Part shown: positions 10,529 to 21,716 of the stretch, piece by piece
How the letters are laid out: each line of letters starts with the position of its first letter
How positions within the stretch are numbered: position 1 is the stretch's first letter
Origin: Variovorax beijingensis
Lineage (GTDB): Bacteria > Pseudomonadota > Gammaproteobacteria > Burkholderiales > Burkholderiaceae_C
Assembly (NCBI RefSeq): GCF_007828835.1
Contig: NZ_VIVL01000004.1
Coordinates: 434,001-498,000, forward strand
DNA: 64,000 nucleotides
Direction: 5' to 3'
The notes under the pieces: model-generated
The model's input: only the letters and a program-made list of their open reading frames with translations
Database searches by the model: none
What the model was told of the DNA's origin: nothing
Made by a program: the position numbers and the translations under genes

Positions 10529-11278
10529 TTACCTTGTGAAATCAGATGGTGCTTGCCAGCGTCCGTCGATCAGCAGTTCGTGCGGCGCAAAGCGCGCCTT
10601 GTAGTTCATCTTGGCGCTGCCTTCGATCCAGTAGCCGAGATAGACGTGCGGCAGGCCGAGCTTGCGCGCCTGCTCGATCTGCCACATCACGCTGTAGGTG
10701 CCGTAGCCTGCGCTGCTGTCGGGTTCGTAGAAGGTGTAGACCGCAGAAATGCCGTCGTTCAGCACATCGAGTATCGACACCATCTTGAGCGCGCCGGCCG
10801 TGCCGTCGGGCAGTGCCTCGCGGAATTCGACGAGCCTGGAGTTGACGCGGCTCTGCAGCAGGAACTGGGTGTACTGGTCGATGCTGTCGTGGTCCATGCC
10901 GCCGCCGGCGTGGCGGCCGGTCTGGTAGCGCAGATAGAGCTTGTAGTGCTCTGGCACGAAGCACAGCTTGAGCACGCGCGCCAGCAGGTTCTGGTGCTGC
11001 TTCACGGCGCGGCGCTGGCTGCGGCTGGGGTGGAAGCTATCGACCAGCACGCGCAGCGGTATGCAGGCGCGGCAACCGTCGCAGTAGGGCCGGTAGGTGA
11101 ACATGCCGCTGCGCCGGAAGCCGCTGAGCACCAGGTCGGAGTAGGCGTCGTTGTGGATCAGATGGCTGGGCGTGGCCACCTGCGAGCGGGCCTGGCGGTC
11201 CGGCAGGTAGCTGCAGGGGTAGGGCGCCGTCGCGTAGAACTGCAGCGTGTGAAGCGGAAGATCCTTGAGGTGCGTCAC
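10529..11278 (-). CDS. bpt: Aspartate/glutamate leucyltransferase (arginyltransferase family)
   Basis: Attaches leucine from Leu-tRNA to proteins with N-terminal Asp or Glu, marking them for ClpS/ClpAP. The 249-residue protein carries the N-terminal cysteine cluster [13 protein letters not shown] and the C-terminal motif around [18 protein letters not shown] typical of bacterial Bpt. The start is taken as GTG at 11278, giving [20 protein letters not shown], because the family starts there. It overlaps the stop of aat as GTGA. The frame is open further upstream, but that part is antisense to aat. Confidence 0.92.
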   Translation of the reverse strand: MTHLKDLPLHTLQFYATAPYPCSYLPDRQARSQVATPSHLIHNDAYSDLVLSGFRRSGMFTYRPYCDGCRACIPLRVLVDSFHPSRSQRRAVKQHQNLLARVLKLCFVPEHYKLYLRYQTGRHAGGGMDHDSIDQYTQFLLQSRVNSRLVEFREALPDGTAGALKMVSILDVLNDGISAVYTFYEPDSSAGYGTYSVMWQIEQARKLGLPHVYLGYWIEGSAKMNYKARFAPHELLIDGRWQAPSDFTR

Positions 11279-12030
11279 GTCGGTCCGGAAGGTCGCGCGG
11301 AAAGGAGTTCTGCCCAGTATACGGGCTCGAAATGCCACTGTGGCCCCTGTTGTTCCCGGGCCCTCGCGACGTGCGCGACGAAGCGGCTGCGCGATATTTC
11401 GCGGGCTCCCAGGCTGGCCAGATGGGAGGTGTTCTGCTGGCAGTCGATCATCTTCACCTGGAAGCGGCGGCACAGGCACACCAGCGCGGCCAGCGCGATC
11501 TTGGAGGCGTCCGGACGGCGCGTGAACATTGATTCGCCGAACACCGCGCGCCCCAGCCCCACGCAGTAGAGGCCGCCCGCGAGCTTGCCGTCGATCCAGG
11601 TTTCCACGCTGTGCGCGTGGCCGGCCCGGTGCATCGCCATGTAGGCCTGCACCATGTCCGGCACGATCCAGGTGCCCGATTGGCCGGTGCGCGGCGATTG
11701 CGAGCAGGCCGCGATGACCGAGGCGAAGTCATGGTCGATCCGCACCTCGCAGCCGGCGGTCTGCGTGAAGCGGGCCAGGGTCTTGCGCAGCGACCTGTGG
11801 AGCCTGAATTCGGCCACCTGCAGCACCATGCGGGGGTCGGGGCTCCACCAGAGAATCGGCTGGTCTTCGCTGAACCAGGGGAACACGCAGCGGCCGTAGG
11901 CGTGCACCAGGGTGTCGACGTCGAGCGCGCCGCCGGCGGCGAGCAGGCCGGGTACGGGGTCGTGCTCGCCCCAGGCGGAGGCGGGGTCGGGCAGTGCGTC
12001 GCCGGGTTCGAGCCAGGGCAGTTGTTGCAT
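11275..12030 (-). CDS. aat: Leucyl/phenylalanyl-tRNA-protein transferase
   Basis: Transfers Leu or Phe from aminoacyl-tRNA to N-terminal Lys or Arg, feeding proteins to ClpS/ClpAP. The 251-residue protein starts [16 protein letters not shown] and contains the family motif [18 protein letters not shown] near residue 55, with a GNAT-like core after it. ATG at 12030 is preferred over the upstream ATG at 12120, which adds sequence unlike the family. The stop overlaps the GTG start of bpt, so the two transferases of the N-degron pathway are translationally coupled. Confidence 0.94.
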   Translation of the reverse strand: MQQLPWLEPGDALPDPASAWGEHDPVPGLLAAGGALDVDTLVHAYGRCVFPWFSEDQPILWWSPDPRMVLQVAEFRLHRSLRKTLARFTQTAGCEVRIDHDFASVIAACSQSPRTGQSGTWIVPDMVQAYMAMHRAGHAHSVETWIDGKLAGGLYCVGLGRAVFGESMFTRRPDASKIALAALVCLCRRFQVKMIDCQQNTSHLASLGAREISRSRFVAHVARAREQQGPQWHFEPVYWAELLSARPSGPT

Positions 12031-12091
12031 GGCCGTAGGTATACACGGCTTCGCCCGCGCTTCGGCCGAGGCCGGAAAAATGCCCGTCCTG

Positions 12092-12121
12092 CAGCGGGAA
12101 GGCAAACAGCGGGAAGGCAAA
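12092..12121. repeat. Two tandem copies of a 15-bp repeat
   Basis: CAGCGGGAAGGCAAA occurs twice head to tail (12092-12106, 12107-12121) in the gap between the divergent aat and molybdenum-enzyme genes. Perfect copies suggest a recent slippage event; no function is evident. Confidence 0.75.
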
Positions 12122-12264
12122 CGATTGCAGCCCGCGCGCCACAGGCGCCGCCCGTGAAGCGCACAAGACTATCCGAAGCCCATATAGTGCTGCTTCCCAT
12201 TCGCACTCCATGCGGACCCGCCGGGCCAGCGTTGCCCGGTACCGGCCTGCCCAAGAGGACCACG

Positions 12265-14595
12265 TTGACCACTGATTCCATCCCCACCCGTTTCGGCAGC
12301 GGCCAGGCAGTGCGCCGCCTCGAGGACGAGAGCCTGCTGTCCGGCGCAGGCCGCTACACCGACGACGTTGCGCTCCCCGGTCAGACGCATCTCGTCTTTC
12401 TTCGGTCGCCCTATCCGCATGCGCGCATCGTGTCGATCGACACGGCCGCCGCCGCCGCCATGCCCGGCGTGCTGCGCGTGATCACCGGCGCCGAGCTGGC
12501 CGAGGCCGGCGTCAAGCCGATGCCGGGCGCCGTGGGCTTCAAGCGGGCCGACGGCAGCGACTGCGCCAGCCCCCCGCGCCTGGCCCTGGCGCATGGCAGA
12601 GCCCGCTTCGTGGGCGAGGCCGTGGCCGCGGTGGTGGCCGAAACCGTCCAGCAGGCACGCGATGCCGCCGAGGCGGTGGTGGTCGACTACGAGGCGCTTC
12701 CCATGGTGGTCGACCTCGCAAGCGCCACCGCCGACAGTGCGCCGCTGCTGTGCGATGAAGCCACCGGCAACGTCGCCGCCGAAATGCGCCATGGCAGCAG
12801 CGACGCCGCAACAGCCGCCTTTGCCAAGGCGAAGCACGTGGTCGCGCTCGACGTGGTCAACCAGCGCGTGGTGGCGCTGACCATCGAGCCGCGCTCGGTG
12901 CTCGCGGCGCCCGACGCCGAATCCGGCCGCCTGACCATCCGCATGAGCACCCAGATGCCTTCGGGCGTGCGCGATTCGATCTGCGCCGCCATCGGGCTCG
13001 CGAAGGAAAAGGTGCGCGTGGTGGTGGGCGACGTGGGCGGCGGCTTCGGCATGAAGACCGGCGCCTATCCCGAAGACATCGCCGTGGCCTTTGCCGCGCT
13101 GCAGGTCAAGCGCCCCGTGAAGTGGGTGGCCGACCGCAGCGAGGAGTTTCTTTCGAGCGCGCACGGCCGCGACATCGAAGCCAAGGCCGAACTCGCACTC
13201 GACGCCGACGGAAAGATCCTTGCGCTGCGCATCAAGACACTGGCCAACGTCGGCGCCTATGCCACCGGCACCGGCGTGGCGATCCAGCTCCTGATCGGCC
13301 CCTGGGTGCAGACCAGCGTCTACGACATCCAGACCATCGACTTCCATTTCAAGGCGGTGCTCACCAACACCGCGCCCACCGGCGCCTACCGTGGCGCGGG
13401 CCGTCCCGAGGCGATCTTCACCATCGAGCGATTGATGGACGAGGCCGCCCGCCAGACGGGCATCGACCGCGTCGCGCTGCGCCGCCGCAACTTCATCCGC
13501 CCCGAGCAGATGCCCTACAGGAACCCGATGGCGCAGACCTACGACACCGGCAAGTTCGAGTCGGTGATGGACCAGGCACTGGCGCTGGCGGACTGGCAGG
13601 GCTTCGAGGCCCGCGCCGCCGAGTCGGCGAAGAACGGCAAGCATCGCGGGCTGGGCATTGCCACCTTTCTCGAATGGACCGGTGGCAACGTGTTCGAGGA
13701 GCGTGTCACGGTCTCGGTGCAGGCCGATGGCGTGATCGAGGTGTTCTCCGCAGTCAATGCCATGGGGCAGGGCATTGCCACCTCGCTCGCGCAGCTGGCA
13801 GTCGATGCCTTCGGCGTGCCGATCGAGAAGGTGCGCGTGGTGCTCGGCGACACCGACCGCGGCGACGGCTTCGGCAGCGCCGGTTCGCGCTCCCTGTTCA
13901 CCGGCGGCTCGGCGGTTCGCATCGGCGCCGAGCGCACCATCGACAAGGCGCGCACGCTCGCGGCCCAGGAGTTCGAAGCCGCCATCGACGACATCACCTA
14001 CACCCGCGGCGTCTTCACCGTGGCCGGCACCGACCTGGAACTCGACCTGTTCGCGCTGGCGGGCAAGCAGCCCGGGCGCGAGATCTTCGTCGACTCGACC
14101 AGCACCGTGGCCGGGCCGACCTGGCCCAACGGCTGCCACGTCTGCGAGATCGAAATCGATCCGCCCACAGGCGAGATCAGCGTGGTGGCCTACAGCTCGG
14201 TCAACGACGTGGGCCGCGTGATCAACCCGATGATCGTTCGCGGCCAGCTCGAAGGCGGTGCAGTGCAGGGCATCGGCCAGGCGCTTTACGAGCAGGTGGT
14301 GTACGACAACGAAACCGGCCAGCCGCTCACCGGCAGCCTCATGGACTACGCCGCGCCGCGCGCGGACATCGTCCAGGCCATGTTCCACATGGAAATGGAC
14401 GAGTCGACACCGTGCGCCAACAATCCGCTGGGCGTGAAGGGCGTGGGCGAGCTGGGCACCATTGGCGCCACGCCGGCCATCGTGAACGCGGTGGCCGATG
14501 CCTTCGCGCGCAACGGCCTTGCGGCCAGCGCTCCGCACCTGCACATGCCGCTGAGCCCGGCGCGCGTGTGGCAGGCCATGCACACCGTCGACTGA
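12265..14595 (+). CDS. Xanthine dehydrogenase-family molybdopterin-binding subunit
   Basis: Large molybdenum-cofactor subunit of the aerobic CO dehydrogenase/xanthine oxidase superfamily, 776 residues, close to CoxL-type lengths. Visible motifs are GGGFGMKTG near residue 258, AYRGAGRPE near 373 and GVKGVGELG with the catalytic Glu at about 729. The start is TTG at 12265 with AAGAGGAC before it; no in-frame ATG lies nearby. The small FeS and FAD subunits normally needed are absent from both sides, so partners must be encoded elsewhere, or the gene is an orphan. The substrate is unknown; the CO dehydrogenase active-site cysteine loop is not seen. Confidence 0.85.
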   Translation: MTTDSIPTRFGSGQAVRRLEDESLLSGAGRYTDDVALPGQTHLVFLRSPYPHARIVSIDTAAAAAMPGVLRVITGAELAEAGVKPMPGAVGFKRADGSDCASPPRLALAHGRARFVGEAVAAVVAETVQQARDAAEAVVVDYEALPMVVDLASATADSAPLLCDEATGNVAAEMRHGSSDAATAAFAKAKHVVALDVVNQRVVALTIEPRSVLAAPDAESGRLTIRMSTQMPSGVRDSICAAIGLAKEKVRVVVGDVGGGFGMKTGAYPEDIAVAFAALQVKRPVKWVADRSEEFLSSAHGRDIEAKAELALDADGKILALRIKTLANVGAYATGTGVAIQLLIGPWVQTSVYDIQTIDFHFKAVLTNTAPTGAYRGAGRPEAIFTIERLMDEAARQTGIDRVALRRRNFIRPEQMPYRNPMAQTYDTGKFESVMDQALALADWQGFEARAAESAKNGKHRGLGIATFLEWTGGNVFEERVTVSVQADGVIEVFSAVNAMGQGIATSLAQLAVDAFGVPIEKVRVVLGDTDRGDGFGSAGSRSLFTGGSAVRIGAERTIDKARTLAAQEFEAAIDDITYTRGVFTVAGTDLELDLFALAGKQPGREIFVDSTSTVAGPTWPNGCHVCEIEIDPPTGEISVVAYSSVNDVGRVINPMIVRGQLEGGAVQGIGQALYEQVVYDNETGQPLTGSLMDYAAPRADIVQAMFHMEMDESTPCANNPLGVKGVGELGTIGATPAIVNAVADAFARNGLAASAPHLHMPLSPARVWQAMHTVD

Positions 14596-14632
14596 GCACC
14601 TTCAAGCCGGGTGATCGAAGCTCTCGCGCACC

Positions 14633-15544
14633 ATGCTCGTCACCACCGAACTGCAGACCGATGCGATCCGCGTGTCGAGCTACCGCTGCGACGCCCGGCC
14701 CGGCGCGCGGCCGTTCACCGAGATGCACACCGAGCATTCGGTTTCGTACGTACGCAAGGGCAGCTTCGGCTACCGCACGCGCGGCAACGCCTACGAGCTG
14801 GTGGCCGGGTCCGTGCTGGTGGGCTGTCCGGGCGACGAGTACGTCTGCACCCACGATCACCATGTCTGTGGCGATGAATGCCTGGCGTTCCATCTGTCGC
14901 CGGGCTTCGTCGACCTGATCGGCGGCGACCAGCGGGCCTGGCACACGGCAGGACTTCCGCCGCTGCCCGAACTGATGGTGCTTGGCGAGCTTGCGCAGGC
15001 CGCGGCGGAGGGGCGCAGCGATGCGGGACTCGACGAGCTGGGCATGTGGTTCGCGAGCCGTTTCGTCGAGGTGGTGGAAGGGCGCGGCAAACCCGCGCCG
15101 CCATCCGCCGCCGCACGCGACAGGTGCCGTGCGGTCGATGCAGCGATGTGGATCGACGCGAATTCGCAGGACGACATCGGCCTCGAAACCGCGGCGTCCG
15201 AAGCTGGATTGAGTCCGTTCCATTTCCTGCGCCTGTTTTCGCAGGTGCTCGGCGTCACGCCGCACCAGTACCTGGTCCGCTCGCGCCTGCGCCACGCGGC
15301 GCGGCTGCTGGTGGACGACGACCGGCCCGTGACCGACGTGGCCTTCGAGGTCGGCTTTGCCGACCTGAGCAACTTCGTTCGCACCTTCCACCGCGCGGCC
15401 GGCGTGTCGCCGCGCGGCTTTCGCCAGGCTGCCAAGGGCGACCGCAAGATTTTCCAAGACCGCCTGGCCGCACTCTCCGATGATGACCGCCTGATCCACC
15501 CATCGAGCAGAAAGCCATCGCCATGCACGACCACATCGGACTGA
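14633..15544 (+). CDS. AraC-family transcriptional regulator
   Basis: A 303-residue regulator with an N-terminal cupin-like sensing domain (about 1-130) and a C-terminal pair of helix-turn-helix units (about 165-270: [19 protein letters not shown], then [20 protein letters not shown]). The C-terminal 30 residues run into the start of a broken VOC gene, so the present stop may be longer than ancestral. Likely local targets are the molybdenum-enzyme gene upstream or the SRPBCC gene downstream; this is inferred from position only. Confidence 0.88.
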   Translation: MLVTTELQTDAIRVSSYRCDARPGARPFTEMHTEHSVSYVRKGSFGYRTRGNAYELVAGSVLVGCPGDEYVCTHDHHVCGDECLAFHLSPGFVDLIGGDQRAWHTAGLPPLPELMVLGELAQAAAEGRSDAGLDELGMWFASRFVEVVEGRGKPAPPSAAARDRCRAVDAAMWIDANSQDDIGLETAASEAGLSPFHFLRLFSQVLGVTPHQYLVRSRLRHAARLLVDDDRPVTDVAFEVGFADLSNFVRTFHRAAGVSPRGFRQAAKGDRKIFQDRLAALSDDDRLIHPSSRKPSPCTTTSD

Positions 15545-15597
15545 AAGCCAGAGACCTTGCCGCGAGCCGGCGCTTCCGTGAGGCGGTCTGCCCCTGA
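15523..15597 (+). pseudogene. Remnant of a VOC (glyoxalase/dioxygenase fold) gene
   Basis: A 24-codon frame reading [20 protein letters not shown]... that matches the start of small VOC-superfamily proteins (typically M-x-DHIGL-x-V-x-DL-x-AS-x-x-FY). After SRRF it departs from the family and stops at 15597, just before the SRPBCC gene at 15610. Intact members are about 120-140 residues, so most of the gene has been deleted. It overlaps the last 22 bp of the AraC gene. Identification rests on about 18 residues. Confidence 0.6.
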
Positions 15598-15609
15598 AGG
15601 CGAACGACC

Positions 15610-17295
<1,686 letters not shown>

Positions 17296-17317
17296 ACACT
17301 TCGCAGATTTGACCGAA

Positions 17318-18088
17318 ATGACCATCGCCAAGGCCGACTTCATCGAGGGCATCGCCAAGGGAATGGCCGTGCTCGAAAGCTTCGACACCGAGCGCCAGCG
17401 CCTCAACGCCACGCTGGCCGCCGAGCGCGCCGGCCTCACGCGTGCCGCTGCGCGCCGGCACCTGCTCACGCTGGCCCACCTGGGCTACCTGGAGACCGAC
17501 GGCAGCTATTTCTGGATGGCGCCCAAGGTGCTGCGCTTCTCGGGCAGCTACCTGGCGTCGTCGCGCCTGCCGCGCGCATTGCAGCCCACGCTGAACCGGC
17601 TGGCGGCGCAGACCGGCGAATCGTTCTCGGCCGTGGTGCTCGATGGCGAAGAGGCGGTCATCATCGCGCGCAGCGGCGCCTACGGCACGCCGACCCGCGT
17701 GCTGGCCTATGGCCTGCACTTGGGCGCCCGCTTGCCGGCCCATGCCACCTCGACAGGCCGGGTGCTGCTCGCGGCCATGGCGCCGGCCCAGTTCACGCAG
17801 TGGCTCAAGGGGCGCCACCTTGCGCGGCTCACGCCGCACACCACCACCCAGGCGCGCGGCCTGCGCCAGCTGATCGCCCGCGTGCGCAAGGACGATTACT
17901 GCTTTGCCAGCGAAGAGCACGAGCTCGGCGTGCAGGCGCTGGCGGTGCCGCTGCGCGACATGCAGGGCCGCACGGTGGCCGCGCTCAACGTGGTGCTGTC
18001 CGGCACGCGCTACCAGGAGGAGACGCTCCAGCGCGAGATGCTGCCGCTGCTCTTCGAGGCGGCGCGCGAAGTCCGGTCGCTGCTGTGA
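17318..18088 (+). CDS. IclR-family regulator, likely of pobA (PobR/PcaR type)
   Basis: A 256-residue IclR protein with an N-terminal winged helix (about 10-75: FIEGIAKGMAVLESF, then TRAAARRHLLTLAHLGYL) and a GAF-like effector domain through the C-terminus. Opening with IAKGMAVLESF is typical of the aromatic-catabolism IclR branch (PcaR, PcaU, PobR). Divergence from pobA across paired dyads suggests it activates pobA with 4-hydroxybenzoate. ATG at 17318 is preferred to 17177, since the extra residues would span the operator region. Confidence 0.88.
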   Translation: MTIAKADFIEGIAKGMAVLESFDTERQRLNATLAAERAGLTRAAARRHLLTLAHLGYLETDGSYFWMAPKVLRFSGSYLASSRLPRALQPTLNRLAAQTGESFSAVVLDGEEAVIIARSGAYGTPTRVLAYGLHLGARLPAHATSTGRVLLAAMAPAQFTQWLKGRHLARLTPHTTTQARGLRQLIARVRKDDYCFASEEHELGVQALAVPLRDMQGRTVAALNVVLSGTRYQEETLQREMLPLLFEAAREVRSLL

Positions 18089-18142
18089 GATGAACTTCCG
18101 CACGGCCGCCGCCTCGAATCCCGAAATGGACAAGACAACACC

Positions 18143-18802
18143 ATGCGACTCCTGCTTCTCGAAGACGACGTGATGATCGGCGAGGCCGTGCTAGACCTGC
18201 TGCGTGCCGAGCAGTACGCGGTGGACTGGGTGAAGGACGGCGAGGCGGCCGAGTCCGCACTGCGCACCCAGCAGTACGACCTCGTGCTGCTCGACCTGGG
18301 CGTGCCGCGCCGCGACGGGCTCGAGGTGCTGCGCAGCCTGCGCGCCCGCAAGCAGCGCATGCCGGTGCTGATTGCCACCGCGCGCGACTCGGTGCAGCAG
18401 CGCATCGAAGGGCTCGACGCGGGGGCCGACGACTACGTGCTGAAGCCCTACGACCTCGACGAGCTGCTGGCCCGCATCCGCGCCCTGCTGCGCCGCGCCG
18501 CGGGGCGCGCCGAGCCGGTCTACGAACACATGGGCGTGAGCATCAACCCCGCCACGCGCGAGGTCGCGGTGGATGGCCAGCCGGTGGTGCTTTCGGCGCG
18601 CGAATGGGCCGTGCTCGAACCGCTGATCGCGCGGCCCGGCATGGTGCTGTCGCGCGCCCAGCTCGAGGAAAAGCTCTACAGCTGGAAGGATGAAATCAGC
18701 AGCAATGCGGTCGAGGTCTACGTGCACGGCCTGCGCAAGAAACTCGGCGCAGAGCTGATCCGCAACGTGCGAGGCGTCGGCTACATGGTGCCGAAGGCAT
18801 GA
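18143..18802 (+). CDS. OmpR-family response regulator (PmrA/QseB-like)
   Basis: A 219-residue DNA-binding response regulator. The receiver domain (1-115) has acidic Asp8/Asp9, the phosphoacceptor Asp51 in LVLLDLG, and Lys101. The winged-helix output domain (about 125-218) ends RNVRGVGYMVPK. The stop overlaps the start of the sensor kinase as ATGA, so the two are one operon. A direct repeat matching the PmrA/QseB box lies between the kinase gene and the protease gene behind it. Confidence 0.94.
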   Translation: MRLLLLEDDVMIGEAVLDLLRAEQYAVDWVKDGEAAESALRTQQYDLVLLDLGVPRRDGLEVLRSLRARKQRMPVLIATARDSVQQRIEGLDAGADDYVLKPYDLDELLARIRALLRRAAGRAEPVYEHMGVSINPATREVAVDGQPVVLSAREWAVLEPLIARPGMVLSRAQLEEKLYSWKDEISSNAVEVYVHGLRKKLGAELIRNVRGVGYMVPKA

Positions 18803-20127
18803 TCCGCACGCTGACCGGATCGCTGCGTGCGCGCCTGCTGTGGTTTTTGCTCGCGGCCATCGTGCTGGCCGCCGGCGCGCAGGCGCTGGTGGCCTATCGC
18901 ACGGTGCTGAAGGAGGCCGACGAGATCTTCGACTACCACATGCAGCAGATGGCGCTGTCGCTGCGCGCGGGCTTGCCGCCGAGCGCGGCCGTGGGCGGCC
19001 TGGGCAGCGGCGAGCAGAACTTCGACTTCGTGGTGCAGGTGTGGACCGCCGACGGCGTGCGCATCTTCGAATCGGCCGAGCAGGCCGCGCTGCCGCAGCT
19101 GGCGGTGCTGGGCTTTGCCGACGTGCGCGCGCGCGGCACCACCTACCGCGTGTTCTCGATGCAGACGAGCGGGCTGGTGATCCAGGTCGCGCAGGACATG
19201 GCGGCGCGCCGCAACATGGCCGGCGCACTGGCCCTGCGCACCATCGCGCCGGTGGCGCTGATGGCGCCGCTGCTCATGCTGGTGGTGTGGTGGGTGGTGA
19301 GCCGGTCGCTCGCGCCGGTGGCGCGCGTGCGGGGGCAGGTCGCGTCGCGGCAGGCCGACGATCTTTCTCCCGTGAGCGAGGAGAACCTGCCCGACGAGGT
19401 GCGTCCTCTGGTGCAGGAGCTCAACCTCCTGTTCGACCGGGTGCGGCAGGCCTTCGACGCGCAGAAGCACTTCGTGGCCGATGCCGCGCACGAGCTGCGC
19501 TCGCCGCTGGCCGCGCTCAAGCTGCAGGTGCAGGGCCTGCAGCGCGCCTCCGATGCCGCGTCGCGCGAACTCGCGGTGAGCCGGCTGGTGGCAGGCATCG
19601 ACCGCGCGACGCGCCTGGTCGAGCAGATGCTCGCCCTGGCCCGGCACGAGGCCAGCATGGCTGCGGGGGCCAAGCCGGAACCGGTCGACCTTAGCGAAGT
19701 GGCGCGCCTGGCCATCTCGGATGCAGTCGCGGCCGCGCAGGCCCGGCGCATCGACATCGGCATCTCGCATGCCGACCCGGCCGTGGTGAACGGCCAGCCC
19801 GAGGCGCTGCGCATGCTGCTGCGCAACCTGATCGACAACGCCGTCAAGTACACGCCCGAAGAGGGACGGGTCGACGTCGGCATAGCAAGCCTGGGCACGG
19901 CGGTGGAGCTGAGCGTGGACGACAGCGGCCCCGGCTTGCCCGAGGACGAGCGCGAGCGCGTGCTCGACCGCTTCTACCGCTCGGGCGAGCCGCAGGCGCC
20001 GGGCAGCGGCCTCGGGCTGGCGATCGTGAAGTCGATCGCCGAGATGCACGGCGCCACGGTCGCGCTTGCGGCTTCGCCGGCGCTGGGCGGCTTGCGGGTA
20101 CTGGTGCGCTTTGCCGCCAAGGCCTGA
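18799..20127 (+). CDS. Sensor histidine kinase (QseC/PmrB-like)
   Basis: Membrane sensor partner of the preceding regulator, 442 residues. Two transmembrane segments (about 13-33 and 150-168) flank a periplasmic domain of the 2CSK_N kind. A HAMP-like linker and the H-box FVADAAHELRSPLAALKL with His231 follow. The N-box LRNLIDNAVKYTP and glycine boxes DDSGPGLP and GSGLGLAIV complete the ATPase domain. The ligand is unknown; the family responds to cations, polymyxin or catechol-like signals. Confidence 0.94.
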   Translation: MIRTLTGSLRARLLWFLLAAIVLAAGAQALVAYRTVLKEADEIFDYHMQQMALSLRAGLPPSAAVGGLGSGEQNFDFVVQVWTADGVRIFESAEQAALPQLAVLGFADVRARGTTYRVFSMQTSGLVIQVAQDMAARRNMAGALALRTIAPVALMAPLLMLVVWWVVSRSLAPVARVRGQVASRQADDLSPVSEENLPDEVRPLVQELNLLFDRVRQAFDAQKHFVADAAHELRSPLAALKLQVQGLQRASDAASRELAVSRLVAGIDRATRLVEQMLALARHEASMAAGAKPEPVDLSEVARLAISDAVAAAQARRIDIGISHADPAVVNGQPEALRMLLRNLIDNAVKYTPEEGRVDVGIASLGTAVELSVDDSGPGLPEDERERVLDRFYRSGEPQAPGSGLGLAIVKSIAEMHGATVALAASPALGGLRVLVRFAAKA

Positions 20128-20141
20128 ACCGCCGTCCGCGG

Positions 20142-20158
20142 TTTAAGCCGCGCTTAAG
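20142..20158 (+). promoter_or_regulatory. PmrA/QseB-type box before the protease gene
   Basis: TTTAAG-N5-CTTAAG (20142-20147 and 20153-20158), an exact fit to the direct-repeat pattern YTTAAK-N5-YTTAAK bound by PmrA/QseB/BasR regulators. It lies 62 bp before the ATG of the degP-type gene and 15 bp after the kinase stop. It implies that the response regulator controls the protease. Confidence 0.65.
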
Positions 20159-20220
20159 CCGGCGGGCCGACATTCCTTCCATCGTGTTTGCGTGCAGACG
20201 CATTGAAAGGAAAGCTAGAA

Positions 20221-21696
20221 ATGAACACCCGCCTGACTTCTCCCCATGCCCTGGTTCTTGCCCTGGCGACCGCCGGGGTGATCGGTGCCGTCGGTGCCGG
20301 CGCCTACACCAGTGCCCGCGCCGTGAATGCGCCGACCACCAATGCCACGAGCGTGGCGCCCGCGGCCATGGTGACGCTGCCCGACTTCTCCACCATCACC
20401 TCGCGTGACGGCCCTGCGGTGGTCAACATCAGCGTGACCGGCACCGCCAAGGCGTCCGAGGACCAGGCCGCAGCCGAGATGCAGGGCATCGATCCGGACG
20501 ATCCGATGTTCCAGTTCTTCCGCCGCTTCCAGGGCCAGATGGGCCCGCGCGCCCAGCAGCGCGAGGTGCCGGTGCGGGCGCAGGGTTCGGGCTTCATCGT
20601 GAGCCCCGACGGCATCATCATGACCAACGCCCACGTCGTGAAGGATGCCAAGGAGGTCACCGTCAAGCTGACCGACCGGCGCGAATACCGCGCGAAGGTG
20701 CTCGGCGCCGACGCCAAGACCGACATCGCGGTGCTCAAGATCGACGCCAAGAACCTGCCCACGCTCGCGCTCGGCAACACCAAGGACCTGAAGGTCGGCG
20801 AATGGGTGCTGGCCATCGGCTCGCCCTTCGGCTTCGAGAGCACGGTGACGGCCGGCGTGGTGAGCGCCAAGGGCCGCTCGCTGCCCGACGACAGCTACGT
20901 GCCGTTCATCCAGACCGACGTGGCGGTGAACCCCGGCAACTCCGGCGGCCCGCTGCTCAACACGCGTGGCGAAGTGGTTGGCATCAACTCGCAGATCTAC
21001 AGCCGCAGCGGCGGCTACCAGGGCGTGTCCTTTGCCATTCCGATCGATGTGGCGGTGCAGGTGAAAGACCAGATCGTCGCGACCGGCAAGGCCACGCATG
21101 CGCGGCTCGGCGTGGCGGTGCAGGAAGTGAACCAGGCCTTTGCCGATTCCTTCAAGCTCGATAAGCCAGAGGGTGCACTGGTCTCCAACATCGAGAAGGG
21201 CGGCCCCGGCGACAAGGCCGGCCTGAAGGCGGGCGACGTGATCCGCAAGGTCGACGGCCAGCCCATCGTCTCGTCGGGCGACCTGCCTGCGGTCATCGGG
21301 CAGCAGACGCCGGGCAAGAAGGTCACGCTCGAAGTCTGGCGCCAGGGCGAGCGGCAGGAGCTTTCGGCCAAGCTCGGCGATGCGAGCGACAAGCCGGTGC
21401 AGGTTGCCAAGAACGACAGTGCGGCGGGGCAGGGCAAGCTCGGCCTTGCGCTACGGCCGCTGCAGCCTCAGGAAAAGCGCGAAGCCGCCATCGAGAACGG
21501 GCTGCTCGTCGAGGATGTGGCGGGGCCGTCCGCCATGGCCGGGGTGCAGGCGGGCGACGTGCTGCTGGCCATCAACGGCACGCCCGCCAGGAGCCTGGAG
21601 CAGGTGCGCGAGGTGGTGGCCAAGGCCGACAAGTCGGTGGCGCTGCTGATCCAGCGCGGCGAGGACAAGATCTTCGTGCCGGTGCGGATCGGCTGA
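20221..21696 (+). CDS. degP: Do/DegP-family periplasmic serine endoprotease
   Basis: Envelope quality-control protease and chaperone, 491 residues. The N-terminal hydrophobic stretch (about 8-30) is a signal peptide or anchor. The trypsin-like domain has His138 (TNAHVV), Asp168 (KTDIAVLKID) and Ser241 (GNSGGPLL). Two PDZ domains follow (about 290-385 and 400-490). GAAAGGAAAG precedes the ATG; an upstream in-frame ATG at 20188 is less likely. It stands behind the two-component genes and a PmrA-like box, so envelope stress probably induces it. MucD is the closest alternative name. Confidence 0.93.
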   Translation: MNTRLTSPHALVLALATAGVIGAVGAGAYTSARAVNAPTTNATSVAPAAMVTLPDFSTITSRDGPAVVNISVTGTAKASEDQAAAEMQGIDPDDPMFQFFRRFQGQMGPRAQQREVPVRAQGSGFIVSPDGIIMTNAHVVKDAKEVTVKLTDRREYRAKVLGADAKTDIAVLKIDAKNLPTLALGNTKDLKVGEWVLAIGSPFGFESTVTAGVVSAKGRSLPDDSYVPFIQTDVAVNPGNSGGPLLNTRGEVVGINSQIYSRSGGYQGVSFAIPIDVAVQVKDQIVATGKATHARLGVAVQEVNQAFADSFKLDKPEGALVSNIEKGGPGDKAGLKAGDVIRKVDGQPIVSSGDLPAVIGQQTPGKKVTLEVWRQGERQELSAKLGDASDKPVQVAKNDSAAGQGKLGLALRPLQPQEKREAAIENGLLVEDVAGPSAMAGVQAGDVLLAINGTPARSLEQVREVVAKADKSVALLIQRGEDKIFVPVRIG

Positions 21697-21716
21697 AGCC
21701 CGCGCCAGTACAAAAG

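Noticed and set aside
12092..12121. CRISPR-like repeat
   Set aside because: Only two directly abutting 15-bp copies without spacers; no array occurs anywhere in the window.
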